Shown piece after piece: positions 12,011 through 26,800 of a stretch of DNA of 64,000 bases. The stretch is taken from the NCBI RefSeq assembly GCF_030463535.1, contig NC_132896.1, positions 32,045,680-32,109,679 on the forward strand, in the 5' to 3' direction. The position numbers were made by a program, and so were the translations under genes. Source of the DNA: Salminus brasiliensis. Taxonomy: Eukaryota > Chordata > Actinopteri > Characiformes > Bryconidae. The notes beneath the pieces are model-generated. The model made no database searches. It was not told the origin of the DNA and was given only the letters and a program-made list of their open reading frames with translations. The stretch's first letter is position 1. Each line of letters opens with the position of its first letter.

Positions 12011-12306
12011 TGGCAGGCAGTTTTAATGGCGTTATGGCTGAACTGGTGGGTGGGTGTTTTTCATGGATCTGGCAACCCTGATAATTCCGGCCACTCCTAC
12101 TGACTACTCAAGTATGGCAACAGGTAGAAGGAAGGAGGGAGGTGGCGCTGCACGTCCTCGGTCTGTCTGTCTGCTGAAGTTAGTGAGGGGGAAGATGAAT
12201 GGATGACACTTGTCTGAGACTCCTCACACCACCGGAACCGGCTCGAGGTGGACGCAATCCTCGAGAACTTGACCGAAATGCGCAGGACTGCGCCCGAAAC
12301 GCTCTG

Positions 12307-12342
12307 AGCTGGACGTGTAGCTGGACGTGTAGCTGGACGTGT
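12307..12342 (+). repeat. Three perfect tandem copies of a 12-bp unit before the mgat4-family start codon
   Basis: The unit CTGGACGTGTAG (or a rotation of it) occurs three times in a row, ending 15 bp before the ATG at 12357. If transcribed, it sits in the 5' leader of the glycosyltransferase mRNA. Copy number is likely to vary between individuals. Confidence 0.8.
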
Positions 12343-12356
12343 AGCCAAGGAGTGAG

Positions 12357-13367
12357 ATGAGGTGCATCCGCCTATTACCAGCAGCCCTGATCCTCTGCGT
12401 GTGTATGTTAATGCTGACCTCCTGGCACGCTTCTCAACCCGGTAAGTCTCAATGAAGCTGAAGTTTGAGTTCTAGTCTTCTCACATACTGAGCTTCTGAC
12501 GCCTTACTGCAGGACCTCCACAGTGGAGTCCAGTTAAATGATCTGAATGAGACTTTGGCCATCTGAGAACATCAGTTTCATCAACATCTGAGTTTCCTTT
12601 TTACTTCTGAGAAGGAAATACTCATAACTGGTCAAGCTGGTTGACCAGTTAGTCCCTTGACCAGCATGGGGTATGGTTTTGCTTAAGTTTGATGGTTTCG
12701 ATGGTCTACCAGCATGACCAAGCTCGTCAATCAGAATGTCCAATGCAAGACTTTCTCAAACAAGCTGGTTGACCAGCATGACCAAGGTGGTTAACCGGTA
12801 TGGTCAAGTTGTCCTCAATATCAAACTTGAAGTTTATCAAACTTTAGTCAGGAGCTAAACTGGTTAACTAGCTTAACCAGCTTGCTTACCCGCATAGGGT
12901 ATGGTTTTACGGCTTGGTGACCAACTATCCAGCCACATTGAAAATCAAAGACCATCAAAGACCATCTGAAACCAGCTACCAGCAATAATGGTGCCACAAA
13001 GGTGTTTTTGCCATTAATGAACAAGAACCATTGTTGGGTCCATTTTTGAGAACAAGGTGTGTGAAAAATATTTTAAAAGTTTAAGGAAGTGGATGTAGAT
13101 GTTCTTTACCCATGTAACATTTATTCACACTCGCATGTCTTTTATAGAAATGGTTTCTTACATACCCAAAAATGGTTCTTCTGTGGCTTCGCTTAAAGAA
13201 CCCTTTGCAGTACCTTTATTTGTCAGTGTTGGGTGAGTTGGGCCAATCAAATAAAACGGGGACTGTGTTCCCCAGTCTTTCCCTTTAGCTCCATCATCCA
13301 GCATGTGTGAGAACCTTGAACAGTACCTTAGCCTTCAGACCTCAACTTTATGTTTGTCTATCGATCG

Positions 13368-13404
<37 letters not shown>

Positions 13405-16400
13405 ATCTTTATTACCCTGTTGAAATAAACAGCCTGGTCAGCTCACACTGGTCAAGCTGGTTAAGCTGGTAGACCAGCTTAGCTCTTGCTCACCTGGGAT
13501 ATGTTTTTGTTTGAGTTTGGTAGTCTAGATGGTCTCCAGGCATCATTAACCTCACCAAGATAGAGAAACAGTAAGACCAGTCTTAAAGTTGCCCACATTG
13601 CTGACACAGATGTGTTCTCTGGAATGATGCATGGTGCTCCATCCAGTACTTTTGGGATGAGTTGGGGAGATGATAATCCAACATCTTGACCTCACTAACA
13701 CTCTTGGTGCTGAACGCAATCAAATTCTCACAGCAAAGCTCCTCCAAAATGTAGTAGAAAGCAGAATCCCAGCGTTGAACTGGAGCAACTCCAGGAGCCC
13801 TGAGTGAACAGTCTCAGCTTCAGTGTTAAACTCCTATAGAGAAGCTTCAGGTACTTTTGGATGCGTATTTATGTTGTAATATATCATATTGTTCTGCCTC
13901 TCGTTATGACTCGGATCATCTCTACACCAGAGCTGTAGGAGTACTTATTGAAACAGACGATCCAGAAGTTGCATCATCTTCACACCCCACCACGTTTTGA
14001 AATGTGTTGATGCGTTTCTAGGCCTTACGAGATTTCCGTCGGCTAACTTACCATATCATATATGTCATGTAGCAATTTTTGGATTGCAAAGCAGTGAGGA
14101 CAGCTGTTGTAGAAATGTCACCATTGTAACCCTGCTAGACAAATCACAGGCTAACAGTCAAAGCACTGAAACCAACAGGAAACGCGATACCTTAGTGTAG
14201 TGACCTGCTCAATAAGAGCCAGGGTCAACACGCTGTTTGTGCAAATCATAAAACCCATTCATAAAGTGAATACAGGCCCTAAAACCTGTCCCAAGGTCTG
14301 GTCTTGCACTTTGTGTACTGGGCGCAAATGCCTGCAACTCAAACCACTGAGTGGATTGAAATGTTTTCAATCAATCAATCAACTACATTTATTTATACAG
14401 GCTTTTCTTACAACGAATGTTCACAAAGCATCTTTACAGAGATTCGGGTCCGAGCCTCTTTAGAGCAAGCTAGTGTCGACAGTGGCAAGGATAAACTTCC
14501 TCAGGTCGAGAGGAAGAACCAAGACTCAAAAGGGGAACCCATCCTCCTCAGGTCGACAGCTGATCATAATAATAAAAATCAAAACAGGAACAAAAACAAC
14601 GATAAAACTGAATTAAGAAAAAAAGGTAAATGTGGCGTCAAGCCAAACAAGACGAAACCGTGAGTGAGATGATAAAGTCAGATAAACAGTCAGAACAGTC
14701 AGATTTACTTGCTCAAAAACAAGGAAACAGCGTCTAAGTCCCGGCAGACCAGTAAACAGTCACGGTGTTAAAACCTACATAGACTCTTAACTATCTGCCA
14801 CTATTAATATCATTACTATTAACTATCATTACTCTGACCATCACTGCCATGACTATATTCAGTTCTGCTACACCATGATTATTATATTATGATTAGGAAT
14901 ATGCTGCACACCTGAGCAGGAGAACAGTTTTAGTGGTTTGGTAACTTTTTTTCAATAATTAATAAATAGTTAGTTCGGATCAGAGGAGGATAGATGGGTC
15001 CCCCTGTGAGTCTTGAATCCTCTGAGGGAGGGAGTTGGCTGCTCACGGGGTCTTATATTTTTCATGTTTTTTCATGTTATCGATTTTTTTATTATTTTTG
15101 TGTCTTTTACTAATTGCTGATTGTGTAAAGCTGCACAGTCGTAATTTGATTTGATTTGACTTTGAACTGAGGGCTAAACCTACTTTTAAACCTAAATGGA
15201 CTCTTAACTATCTGCCACTATTAATATCACCACTATTAACTATCATTACTCTGACCATCACTGCTATGACTATATTCAGTTATACTACACTATGATTATT
15301 ATATTATGATTATGACCAGAGCAGTTCAGCAGTATAGATGGTTTGGTAGCTTTTATCAATAATTAATAAATAGTTCTGATCAGAGGAGGATGGGTCGGGT
15401 CCCCCTTGTGAGTCTTGGTTCCTCCCAAGGTTTCTTCCTCCAGCTCTGAGGGAGGTTCTCCTTGCCACTGTCGCCGTTGGGGCTCACTGGGGGTCTTAGA
15501 TCTTTCATGTCTTCTTATGTTATTTCTTTTTTTGTCTTTTATTAATGACTAATTATGTAAAGCTGATTTGTGACGACAACAGTTGTAAAAAGCTGTACAA
15601 ATAAATTTGACTTACCTTGACTTGAGATGGGCTTTTAGGCATCATGAGGTGAGCTTAAGCAGTGTTTGTAAGAGCTTGCAAACATATGCAGGTTTCTGGT
15701 TCTCTTTTTGATGGACGAGGCCTCTTCACCTCGGGTTATAAGCATGTTATGCACAATGTTAATGCTCTGACTGGCCCATTAGGGGAAGGTAAGGATTGCA
15801 TTAAATTACTAGAGATAGATGTTTAAATTTGTGTGACTTCAAGCTGATAGTGAAGGATGTATTTATTGAGCTGCAGAAGAGCAGAATGTTCGACTGCTGC
15901 ACTAAAATATCTGCATATTAAATTTGGGCCGATTTTCTAATAAATGTTATATTATATTATATTATATTTCTCTGTAATTTAGATTTTTTTTGTTTGTATT
16001 CCCAGATTCTACATTTTAGAAATGTTTACATATCAGCAAATACACTATATGTCCAAATGTCTGTGGACACCCCTTCTAAGGAATGCATTCAGCTACTTTA
16101 CGTTGCCCCCGTTGCCGACACAGATGTGCAAATGCACACATACACACACAGCTTGTCTAGTCCCTGTAGAGAAGAAGTACTGTCAATGGAATAGCACTGA
16201 GCTGTGGAGCAGTGGAGCTGTGTTCTCTGGAATGGTGGAGCTCCATCCAGTACTTTTGGGATGAGTTGGGGAGTTGGGGATGATGAGGCGGGGTGATGAT
16301 CATCCAACATCTTGACCTCACGAGCGCTTTTGGAGCTGAATGCAATCAAATCCTCATAGCAATGCTCCTCCAAAATCTAGTAAAAAGCCTTCTTCCCTTT

Positions 16401-19400
16401 AATAGCCTTGATTTCAGAAGAAACAATGAATGAGCAGGTGGCCAAATACTTTTGTCCATACAGTGTATGTATGTGGGAAATTTCGTTCAGATGTCGAGTT
16501 ATTGGACAAAGGTCTTGGACTGGCTGATGAGAGCCCAGCAAGATGGAGAGGCCTTGTCAAAGTGCATTACTAGTGATTATTGATAAGAGTTAAGAGAGCG
16601 CTATTAAAGGTCAAGTCATGTAATACAATAAATGGTCAAAAGTATTGGGACACCTGCTCATTCATTGTTTCTCCTCAAATCAAGGCTATTAAAAGAGCTT
16701 ATCCTGCTTTTGTTGGAGATATTGTCTCTACTGTCCAGGGAAGAAGGCTTTCTATCAGATTTTGGAGGAGCATTGCTGTGAGGATTTGATTGCGACAAGA
16801 GCATTAGTGAGGTCAGAATGTTGGATGATGTTCACTACCTCACCTCATCATCCCCAACTCCCCAACTCATCCCAAAAGTACTGAAAGTATCGTTATCCCA
16901 CTTGCCCACATCTGGCATTAGGCACGGTGCCATTATGTTAATGTTTACTCAAAAACTTCAAAGATCGCTGGTTCAAATCCTGGGTTACGCTGCTTGCCAT
17001 CAGCAGCCGGAGTCTGAGAGAGCACAATTGGCCTTGCTCTCTCAGGGGTAGGATGATGGCATTTCCTCCCCACATCGCTTCTGGTGTGTTGTTGGTTAGC
17101 ACAGGCGTCGGATTAGAGATGTGCTAGTCTTCATCCTCTTAGTATTGGGGGGCATCGCTAGTGCTGGGGCGGTCACGTGAACAGGGATTGAGTAATTGGC
17201 CTGCCAAATTGGGTAGAAAATGGTGTAAACATGGTGTAAACATGTTTGATCTGGTTCTGCTGTCTAGAAACCGTAGATCTCGAAAAGGTCTATGAGAGGC
17301 TGGTGAGAGCTGAGCAACGTGGAGAAGCCTTGTCGTACAAACTGCTTCAGGTGCTGGAGAACCTGCAGAACTTGACCTACCCTGCTAATCTCACTTTCAA
17401 CAGCTCTTTGGGTAAGCCTCACTCTCATATCAGTCATACATTTTGCATAACTTTGTCATGCAAACACCACTAACTCTGCCCACACTCTCTTATTTTGCCT
17501 TCCAGCTAAATGGCCAGAAGGTGTTTTATCTGTAAACCCCAACACTCTCCTTTACCTGCCCCACCTGAGACGGCACCAGGACAGCCTGAAGCCCCTTGTT
17601 CATCTGGGCCAGGGACGCAATGGAGGTCAGTCTCTGCCATTCTCTATTTCCTCCAGTGACCATAACATTAGCACCACCTGCTTAACAATGAGCAGGTCCC
17701 TGTTGTCCTGCCACAACAGATCTGACCCGTCAAGGCATGGACTCCACAAGACCTCTGAAGGTGGTATCTGGCATCAAGACAATTGCAGCAGACCCTTTTT
17801 AAGTCCTGTAGGGTGGGAGATGAGGCCTCCATGAGTATCAGTATGATGAGCCTTAGTGTTTTACATGTCACCTGTCAGTGGTGCTAATGTTATGGCTGAT
17901 CAGTGTATAGTCTAAAATGTGGATATACTGTGTCTAGCCTTTAGCAATGTCCAAAAGTTTGCAGACATCCAATGCTTCTGAAATGAAGGGTACTAGCCTG
18001 GAGGTTGTCCTTTCTTTTCTACACTAACAAGCTCTAGTCTTCTGACGAGGCTCAATACTACAGACTGGAACATTGCTGTAAGGATTTGGTTGCACTTGAT
18101 ATGTTATGCCACCACATTTGAACTAGTCTAAATGAACTCAAACTCAAGTCAAACTGGTTACCAGGAGTGAAGAGCATCTGCTCATTGGATCCGTCCAGAC
18201 CCTTCACCTCTCAATGCCTTATACTGTGTCTGTTTGGGTGTGTGTGACTTTACAGTGTCCCTAGTGTTGGGCATTCCCACAGTGCGCAGGCAGAAGCAGA
18301 GTTACCTGGTGAACACAGTGAGCTCTCTGCTCTTTGACCTCACACCTGAGCAGAAGTCGGACATTTCCATCGTCGTCTTTGTTGCCGAGGTAAGCCTGAA
18401 TTCGCGGTCTCAATCTCACCTACTTGCGGAGCTTCTGCAAGTCTGCATTCAAGCCAACGCTAGTTGATTATCATGTAGCGGTTGGCGTGAGACGAGACCT
18501 GTCCGGTACTTGACCTTCTGACCTTTTAGTGTGGGCGCTGTCCCTGCTGTACACATTGACTTGACAGGCAAGGATGCCCCACAGGGCTCTGGTTTAGGGT
18601 TTGTAGCTGATGCTAATTGTGGCAGTGCTGTAGTTGTGAGTGTGAACTGAAGTGGAGGGTTTAAGCGGTCCTCTCTGTGACCGTTCTGCTGCAGGCCTGT
18701 CTCCGATAGGCCTTCCTCGTGACTGTAAACAAAACAAAGCTGTCATAATGCAAGACTTTGGACCGTCCTTCTAATCACGGAGATATCGGCACTATGATAA
18801 CCGAAGTAGGACAATCATCAATCATTAATCCACATCAGATCCACATCACTTATAGACGAGAGGACACCTAGAGGAAGTGCATTCCCAGAAGGAGCATGCA
18901 GTGATTTGGGATCCTACTTCCAGGCAGCTGCTAGGCCGTTACTATGTGGTCACTATGCTGAAGTTGGTTTTGCTAGGTGGTTGCTAAGCTATGCAAGATG
19001 GTTTCTTTGGGTTTGCTTTGCAGTTGATATAGTATTGTAGGTGGCTGCTGTGGTATACCAGATGGTTGCTATTGGGTTGCTAGGTAGTTGTTCTGGTATT
19101 CTAGGGGGTTTCTATGGTATAACAGGTGGCAGCTATGGGTTTGCGAGGTAGCTGCTATTGTATTGTAGGTGGTTGCTCTGGTACACCAGATGTCCGAAGT
19201 GGGGTTGCTATGTAGTTATGTTAATCCAGGTGGGTGCTATGGTGTTCCTAAGTGATTGCTATGCGGTTGCTAGGTTATACCAGATAATTGCTATTGGGTT
19301 GCTGACTAGTTCTTATGGTATTGTAGGTATTGTAGGCTCTGGAATAACAGATGTCTGCTGTAGGTTTGCTATGTAGTTATATTATTCCAGGTGGTTGCTA

Positions 19401-22400
19401 TGGTGTTGCTAAGTGATTGTTAGGTGGTTGCTTTGGTATACTGGTCTTACTTTGGTTACTTTGGTTGCTGTGGTCAAGTATGGGGTTCTTAGGTATTTGT
19501 TATGTTAGGCTGTTGCTATGGTGTTGCTACGTAATTGCTAGGTAGTTGTTGTTGTACATCAGATGGTTGCTATTGAGTTGCTAGATGGTTGTTGTGGTAT
19601 TCCAGATGGCTTCTTTGAGGTTGCCAGGTTATTGCTAAGGTATAGCAGATGGCTGCTATAGTCATTTATAAATAGTTTTTAGATGGTTAGTATGGTGTTG
19701 CTAGGTGGTTGCTGTAATATTCCAGGTGGTTGTTATGATGATACTAAATGGTTCCTAGGTGGTTCTTATGATATTGCTACGTGGTTGCTATGGTGTTGCT
19801 AGGTGTTTGTTAGGCAGTTCTTATAGTACCTCGGGAGGTTGCCTTTTAAAACAATGCAGTTCATTGGCTTTACAGATCTTCGAGAAAGTACATGCCAGCT
19901 TTTAACCTCTCGGAGTGTAATGGCTGGCGGACGGGACTTGGCAACATGCAAGTTTGAAGAAAATGGGGAAAACATCTACAAAAAAGCTCAAGCAGGCATC
20001 AGGCAGAGGAACCACCTTTCAGTTTTTCCGCAGAATTGCACAGGGGAATAAAATAGTCCACATTGCCACCCTGGAGCCGTCTAGTCAGCCCAGTATCTCC
20101 AGGTAGAACTTGCATCTCTCACACGCAAAAAATGGAGAAGCTCTGTTACTGTAAAGACAGTGTGAAGTTTCGGAACAACGCCCATGCACATACGAAAACA
20201 GTTTCTGTTTCAGCCACCAACGGCTTACAACTTACTGAGGGGTGTTTGTTTCTGCAGGGTGGGCTCTCCTGCTGCACTCATCCAGCTGGGGTCGAGAGGC
20301 CTTCGCACACTCGCTGCCTTCAGTCTCCAGTGCTGAATTAACTGTTGCAGTGTTCGTTTGTGTCCAGCTACAGTTAATTGAACAGTGCAGAGGATCATCT
20401 GACGCTGTGATAATTAAACACGGGGGGGTTTTTCTCACTACAGAAGAATAACACGCTAATGTGACCCAGGAGAGTCCTGTTCCTTCAAAGCAGGATGTGT
20501 TACAGCTAAGTGGAGTGGAACTAAAGGAGACAATGACGTTAGCTCATATGAGCAGCTGATAATTACAGCCTCTGGAAGCGAAGTGATTTTCCCATATTTT
20601 CCCATGTAGTTTGTTAACAGTTGGCATAGGTTACTCAGCAACATGGTGCTTATTAGGGCATTCCACCAACAGCACAATGCTTCTACTGACTCATTTAGAA
20701 CTGGTTCAGTTTGGGGATTTTGAACAATGCCTCAGCCACTCGTGTGTTTGTTTATGGACAGGTGCTAACGCATGTTGATGACGTAGCTCCCCCTAGCCTT
20801 GTTCGGTACATGCAAAGCCAGCTACCGTCTCTTTACGAACCACTGCCGAAGCAGAACTGCCGGGCAGCCAAAACACTCAGCCAACAGGGCGCCGGTGCCG
20901 GCCAGCGTCACTTAAGAGCACCATCTACCCAGTTGTACATCTAGTTGTGCTCTCTCTCGGACTCCGGCCACTGATGGCAAAATGGCTTTGCTCAGGATTT
21001 GATCTAGCAACCCCCGGACCATAGTGGTTGTGCATTAGACCGCTGAGCTACTTGGAAACATTTATGTGTGTTTCTAGAATTAAAAAATGTAGTCGTATGA
21101 ATCCTGGCACCATGAACTGAACTTTGACCCGAATCATGAGTTGCCTATGAGGATCCTACAACAAATATGACCTTAAGATATACATTTCTAATGCCTTTAA
21201 AGTCTTATAATATGAATTTATATAAAAATTTTGGGTTTGAATTTAGTGCTTCAGTAGTATTAACATTACTGAACAGAGCTGACTGATATGATCCTTGTTT
21301 CTAAATCGTCTCAAATAAACGACAGAAGCTCAAGTTCTGTGACTAATCGTATGTTTATGGGCATTTACAGGGCGTTTCAGTGCTGATTGAAGCTTGCTTT
21401 GCTTTAAAGCAGCGTTATGTGCAAATTTGTATTTTTTGCTTTTGGGCTCCCGCTACAGTTGGGGAGTGTAACTCACTTTCACCCCCCTACCATAAATACA
21501 AATCTGCTTGAGTACAGACAGCATGGACAGCTGTACACATGCATTTGTTGACAAGCGGAAGGTAAAGAAGCATGTGGACTGAGGCAGTAGAGTAATATTA
21601 CAGGATTTTACACAAATATCAGTTCCACCAAAGTTCAAAGTGGCAACGACAGAGATGCCATTCTCCCTTTTCCAGTCAGTGGAGCATCAACATGATTCTG
21701 AAGCTTCTGATTTCTGGTAAAATTGATAAATAAGTTGATACATAAAGTTGCTTTAAGTTACTCCTACTCTCTCTGAAGCATGCCTTCATATTGCTTATCA
21801 TGGTGCCTCTAGATCTGGCACGTAAAAAGTTGATGAGCTCCCTCCCAAAGTGAAGGTCAGCCATCAATCAAATGCATCAATAAAACAAAAAACATCCTTT
21901 AGAAGATTGTTTAGGGGATCAAAAGAGTTCCTTGTATTTCATTGCTTCCAAGACCCTTTTATTTTTAAGCGCAGTAGTGTCTATGATGCACGGTTTGGTG
22001 AACATGCTCATATCCGTGTGTCCTTACATCACAGCGTTGGCTCGGAAAGTTTCAAAAGCTTGTGTTTTTTCCTTTTTTTTTCTTTGTGCCTTTCCTGTTT
22101 TTGTCCCTCAGTCACAGGCCTTTCTTCTGTTCCCTTCACAGACTGACAGCACGTTTGTGAGCAGTGTGGCAGAAAGCATTCAAAAGAAGTGAGTGATAGT
22201 TTCTCTTTTCTTCTCTTTTTAAACAACATTTTTGATGTTTTATTATTAATTCTATAAAATCTATATTTCTATAAATTATATTATTAAAGTCTATTAGCTC
22301 TATGTGGGTCCTCACTCTGCATGAAAGTTGATAAGAACACAGTAACAATAGGAAACTATAGTTATAATGAAGTTTATATTGAAGTTGTATTTATAGAATG

Positions 22401-23742
22401 GCAATTTTACAGGAGAAGGAAAAATCCTGCCTAACATTCAGTGGAAGTCAGTGTAAAAAGGTTTAGTTTTAAGTCATTTTGGAGCGTTTATATTGGTCCA
22501 TTCATCATAAGATGCAGACAGAATGTAAAAAACAGCTGCTAGATTCACATTATGTCGAAAAGTGCAAATAGACATTGACAGTGACGATATAGTACTGATT
22601 AATTAACTGACTAATATACTGTATGCAGAGTTCATGGGATTAATGCAGGTCACACTGAAGGTTACAGTGATTTTGCAAGTAACTGTTCCACATTTAAGGC
22701 CTTCCCCACCGTGCAGAAAGCTATGCTCTGCAGCTTTTTGCAATGTTGCAGTTGAAAATCTTAGAGGTTAGAAGGAAGTGAGTTGGGGGAAATCAAGAGA
22801 CAAACAGCTGTGACATCATACACCACAAATGCCGAACAGTACATGATGTGACGATTATAATGAGTACTGCTTGATGAATCAAACGTTTTAATGCATTTCT
22901 AAACCTGATGCACAATCCCACAATCTTTATACCTATTTATCTGTAAAGATACAACAACAGGGCACTGATGGCTGGATTAATCGTAAATAGCACAGCACAC
23001 CCAGGAAGGGATTACGTGTAGTCCTAGTCCAGTTCTAATTAAATAAATCAAGTAAATCATTGCTGCCTTCAAAAACTCGAATCTCCTAAATGTTAACTCT
23101 ACAGTACTCTGCAGTAATTTTTACTGGACATTAATGTAGAACGATTTTATTTCATTTACATTTACATTTGCGACATTTAGCAGACGCTCTTATCCAGAGC
23201 GACTTACAAAAGTGCCTCACTGTTTACTCAAAAATAACCTCAGCTAGTTTCAATAGACTAAAATTCAAAGATACCTACAAGTTACCTCCAAACTAAATGT
23301 TTCTATTAATTGTTCTACATTTCTGTTCATTCATCATGAAATTCTGATACAAAGTAATGAACAACTGCCAGATTCAGATTATATCAAAAAGTGCAAACCA
23401 GTAAAAATGGAGATACCCTGTTCTGCTGGAGTTAGGGTTTTTGTGGGACAGTGAAAATATGTGATTGACAACATTGTCTTAGGCCTCTGAACAGTGATTC
23501 CAAACTTTTGAACCGAAGCGTATAGTAGAAATAAGCCAATAAGAATGAATGAGCTCATTTTAAGCCTTAAGCCTCTGACACATCAAGCCGACTGTCGGCT
23601 GCTGGATCAGGACGTCAGTGAGCACAGGCAATACTGACTGGTTTTGCTATTCAAATGTGCACCTTTTTAAAACTGGTAGTATTTGAATATCTCATTTGAC
23701 CCGGGATTTGAACCAGTGATCTTGGAGCCAATTTTTTTTTTA

Positions 23743-23807
<65 letters not shown>

Positions 23808-26800
23808 CAGAAACTTTCACCAGACATCACCAGAAGTCACTGATTCAGAATGTAATGATATTAATAATGCACTAATCATGCATTAAAAATAAGTAAAACT
23901 CATGATATTGGGCAGATATATTCTACCTCTGGTAGATCTGTCATGGAAAACTTTCCTATCATATAAAGCAGCAAAAAAGGCAATGCTGAAACACTATATT
24001 GAGCAGCCCTAATATAAAGGCCGATATACAATATAGCATTAGATACTCAATCATTTCATGCTTTTGTTCATGTACAAATGACATTTGAATTACTGCCTCT
24101 TCACTCGCCCAGTACTTTGTACTCCAGTGGTTTTCTGTCACTTTCTTCTGGCATATTTGCCTTAAACACATCGAAAGCCTAATATTCAAACAGGTACTTC
24201 CACCCCTTTCGGGCCTGAGGGTCAGAGAACTAAAGCAAACAGAGATAACCTTACAAAACCATCCATTGTGCAGACATAGGCCTATTAAAGCATGCACTTT
24301 CTAACCCCTCGAAGTCAGTATTGGTGTCAGCCACAGTCTTTTATATTGGTTAGGCCTGAAAAGTTGACAATGCTAATAACGATTCCAAAACGTGTACCAG
24401 GTTATTTGTCCTAATAACTCTGGAAAGGTTAAAAGGTCAGAGGACAATAGGATCCATCGTTATAAGAGTAGAGCTTTGAACAGTTGAGGTTTTTGTTCTG
24501 ACTTTCTCAAAAACAAATTTAAGAAAATTATCAGGAAAATACACAATGTGTCCAAATACTTATGGACACCCCTTCTAATGAATAAATGCATTTAGCTACT
24601 TTAAGTGGCACCCAATGTTTACACAGATATGCCAATGCTTACATATACACAGCTTGTCTAGTCCCTGTAGAGAAGAAGTATTGCCAATTGAATAGGACTC
24701 TCTGGAGCAGATCAACATGAACCTATCAGCTCCATGCTGCCTAATAATCCCAGGTGTGGGCCAGAGGGGTATAAAGCCCCCCAGCATTGATTGAGCTGTG
24801 GAGCAGTGGAAGAACTGTGTTCTCAGGAATGATGGACGGTGCTCCATCTAATACTTGAGATGAGTCTCAATAAATGCATATGAATGAAATCCTCACAGCA
24901 ATGCTCCTCCTCCAAAATGTAGTAGAAGGCCTTCTTCCCTGGACAGTGGAGACAGATACTCCAACGAAAGCAGGATCACCTCTTTTAAATACCCTTGATT
25001 TCATTTCCTTGTCCCAATACTTTTGTCCATTTTGTGTATTAGTGAATGAGGCCTAATGTTCCTGACTGTACAGTTTAATTTCCATACTTCCGCACCTCTT
25101 AAAGCTGGATGCTCTGGATGTTCTGGCAAGTTCTGGAGAGGGTTTGCAATTCTGTTTCCGAAAAGGTGTGAGAACCTGTGGAAGGAACCTGACACACTGT
25201 AGAAACAGAGGGCTGATCATGTGTCAAGGGGATAAATCAGTTATGAGGGTCAGACACTAATCCTCTGTGGTCTATTGCCCTAGAGAGTGTTTGGGTGTCA
25301 TAGTGTGTGTGAGAGTCTGTGTACGAGACAACCGAGACAACTGAGACAACTGAGATAGGGCAGATAACAGAGCAGATAGCGAGGAAAAATGCGCGTGTGT
25401 GTAGGTGTACGTGTGTGTCTTCTATATTTACAGGCCCTGTCATATCTAGCTGGTACTTTCCCTTTCCTTCAGTGTGTGTTTGTCTGTGAATCATTTCGGC
25501 TTTCAGTGCAGGATGTAGGCATGTACCCTCACTGAGCACTTGTACTCTACTCAGGTTGCAGATCTTAAATCGGATTGGCTCCATATACGCAGACCTATGA
25601 CCACCTCACAACATCTGGATTCCCTAATTGAGATTGCAGCATTGTTAGTGATGTTTACATATTATTTCTCAGATGAGATTTTTCACAAGATTTAAGTTTA
25701 AGAGCCTCTCTAAGGTGGGAGCTCATGTCTTTTTGAATTTCATCCATCATTGGCAAAGAGAGGGGGCAGAAATGCGCAATACGCGGAAGTGGCCGATATT
25801 GGGACGGCTGCTAAATAGTGTCTAGACGGTGTCCGGATTCCGTCTGTGTCCAACTCTATTGGTGATTGATTGTCTTGTCTTGTCTTAACAAAGATTCTGA
25901 CGTTCACCAGTGTTTTCTTACTTGGGCTTTGTTCCGTTTCTGAGGATGGTGGGATCCGTCGTTAAAACAGTTCTCATCATAAATGTGATGTAGACTTTTG
26001 TTTTAGCTAAAAAAAGCACAGCCCTAAGCCAGCCCTTCTTCAGTGGGGCACTTCCTGCGACTTTCGGAATGAGGGAAAATCTGTGCATTTCTCCTCAACT
26101 TAACAAACCTTGAATACACATGGATACAGTTCGTTTAGTGGAGCGGCTACCCTACATTATTAGAGCTAGCTAAACCTTGCCGTCATGCTGCCTATCCACA
26201 GAGCTCACGGTTCACGGACTACATCGTGTGGAGGAAGAATAGTTTACTGTAAATATTTTGGGGGGTTTTTTGTATCTGAATTTTTTTTTACAGTTATTAT
26301 ATTGTTGCTGTTTAATAATAAGCAATAACTGAAGCTAGTGGTTGGTGTGGCACAACAGATAACACCACTACCTGCCAGTGAGCTATTACACCATGTAGGA
26401 GACCGGGGTTTGGGGGGACTATGCAGCGCTACACCAATATGAGTCCTTGGGCAAGACTCCTAACACTGCATTGGCCCACCTCTGTAATGCGAGTGACCTT
26501 GTAAGTCGCTCTGGATAAGAGCGTCTGCTAAATACTGTTAATGTAAATGAAACTGATGTGCATCGTGCCAAAAACACCCTTCCTCATTTTTAATTAATTT
26601 TATATTGAACTTTTATTTTGGTTAGGCCTGAATAGTGACAAAGTTAATGGTAGCAGCAATTCCAAAATGTGTACCAGCTTATTTATCCTGGAAAACCTGG
26701 AAATTTATTTATGAATGTTGGCGCTAATTCCTTCACCAACCGTTCTATAGAAGAGCTTCACAAATGCTACTCAGTCAGTTTCTCAAGCTAAGGGCTAAAA

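Larger units (their letters stand above)
10780..12290. other. Intergenic region between lipocalin gene 2 and the mgat4-family gene
   Basis: No exon is supported. It holds a mariner-MITE fragment (about 10800-10880, with 'gctgtgaggatttgactgca'), a segment duplicated at 13.48-14.14 kb (11440-11712) bracketed by a roughly 50-bp direct repeat, and a dispersed repeat at 11770-12010. Confidence 0.6.

Noticed and set aside
11773-12103. Frames of 102 and 72 aa just upstream of mgat4d exon 1
   Set aside because: They overlap the dispersed repeat at 11770-12010 and do not splice in phase to the signal-anchor exon at 12357.
16955-17000. Possible tRNA gene
   Set aside because: Only a B-box-like motif is present, with no cloverleaf. 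The related copies at 37.7 and 21.0 kb show it to be a tRNA-derived SINE head.
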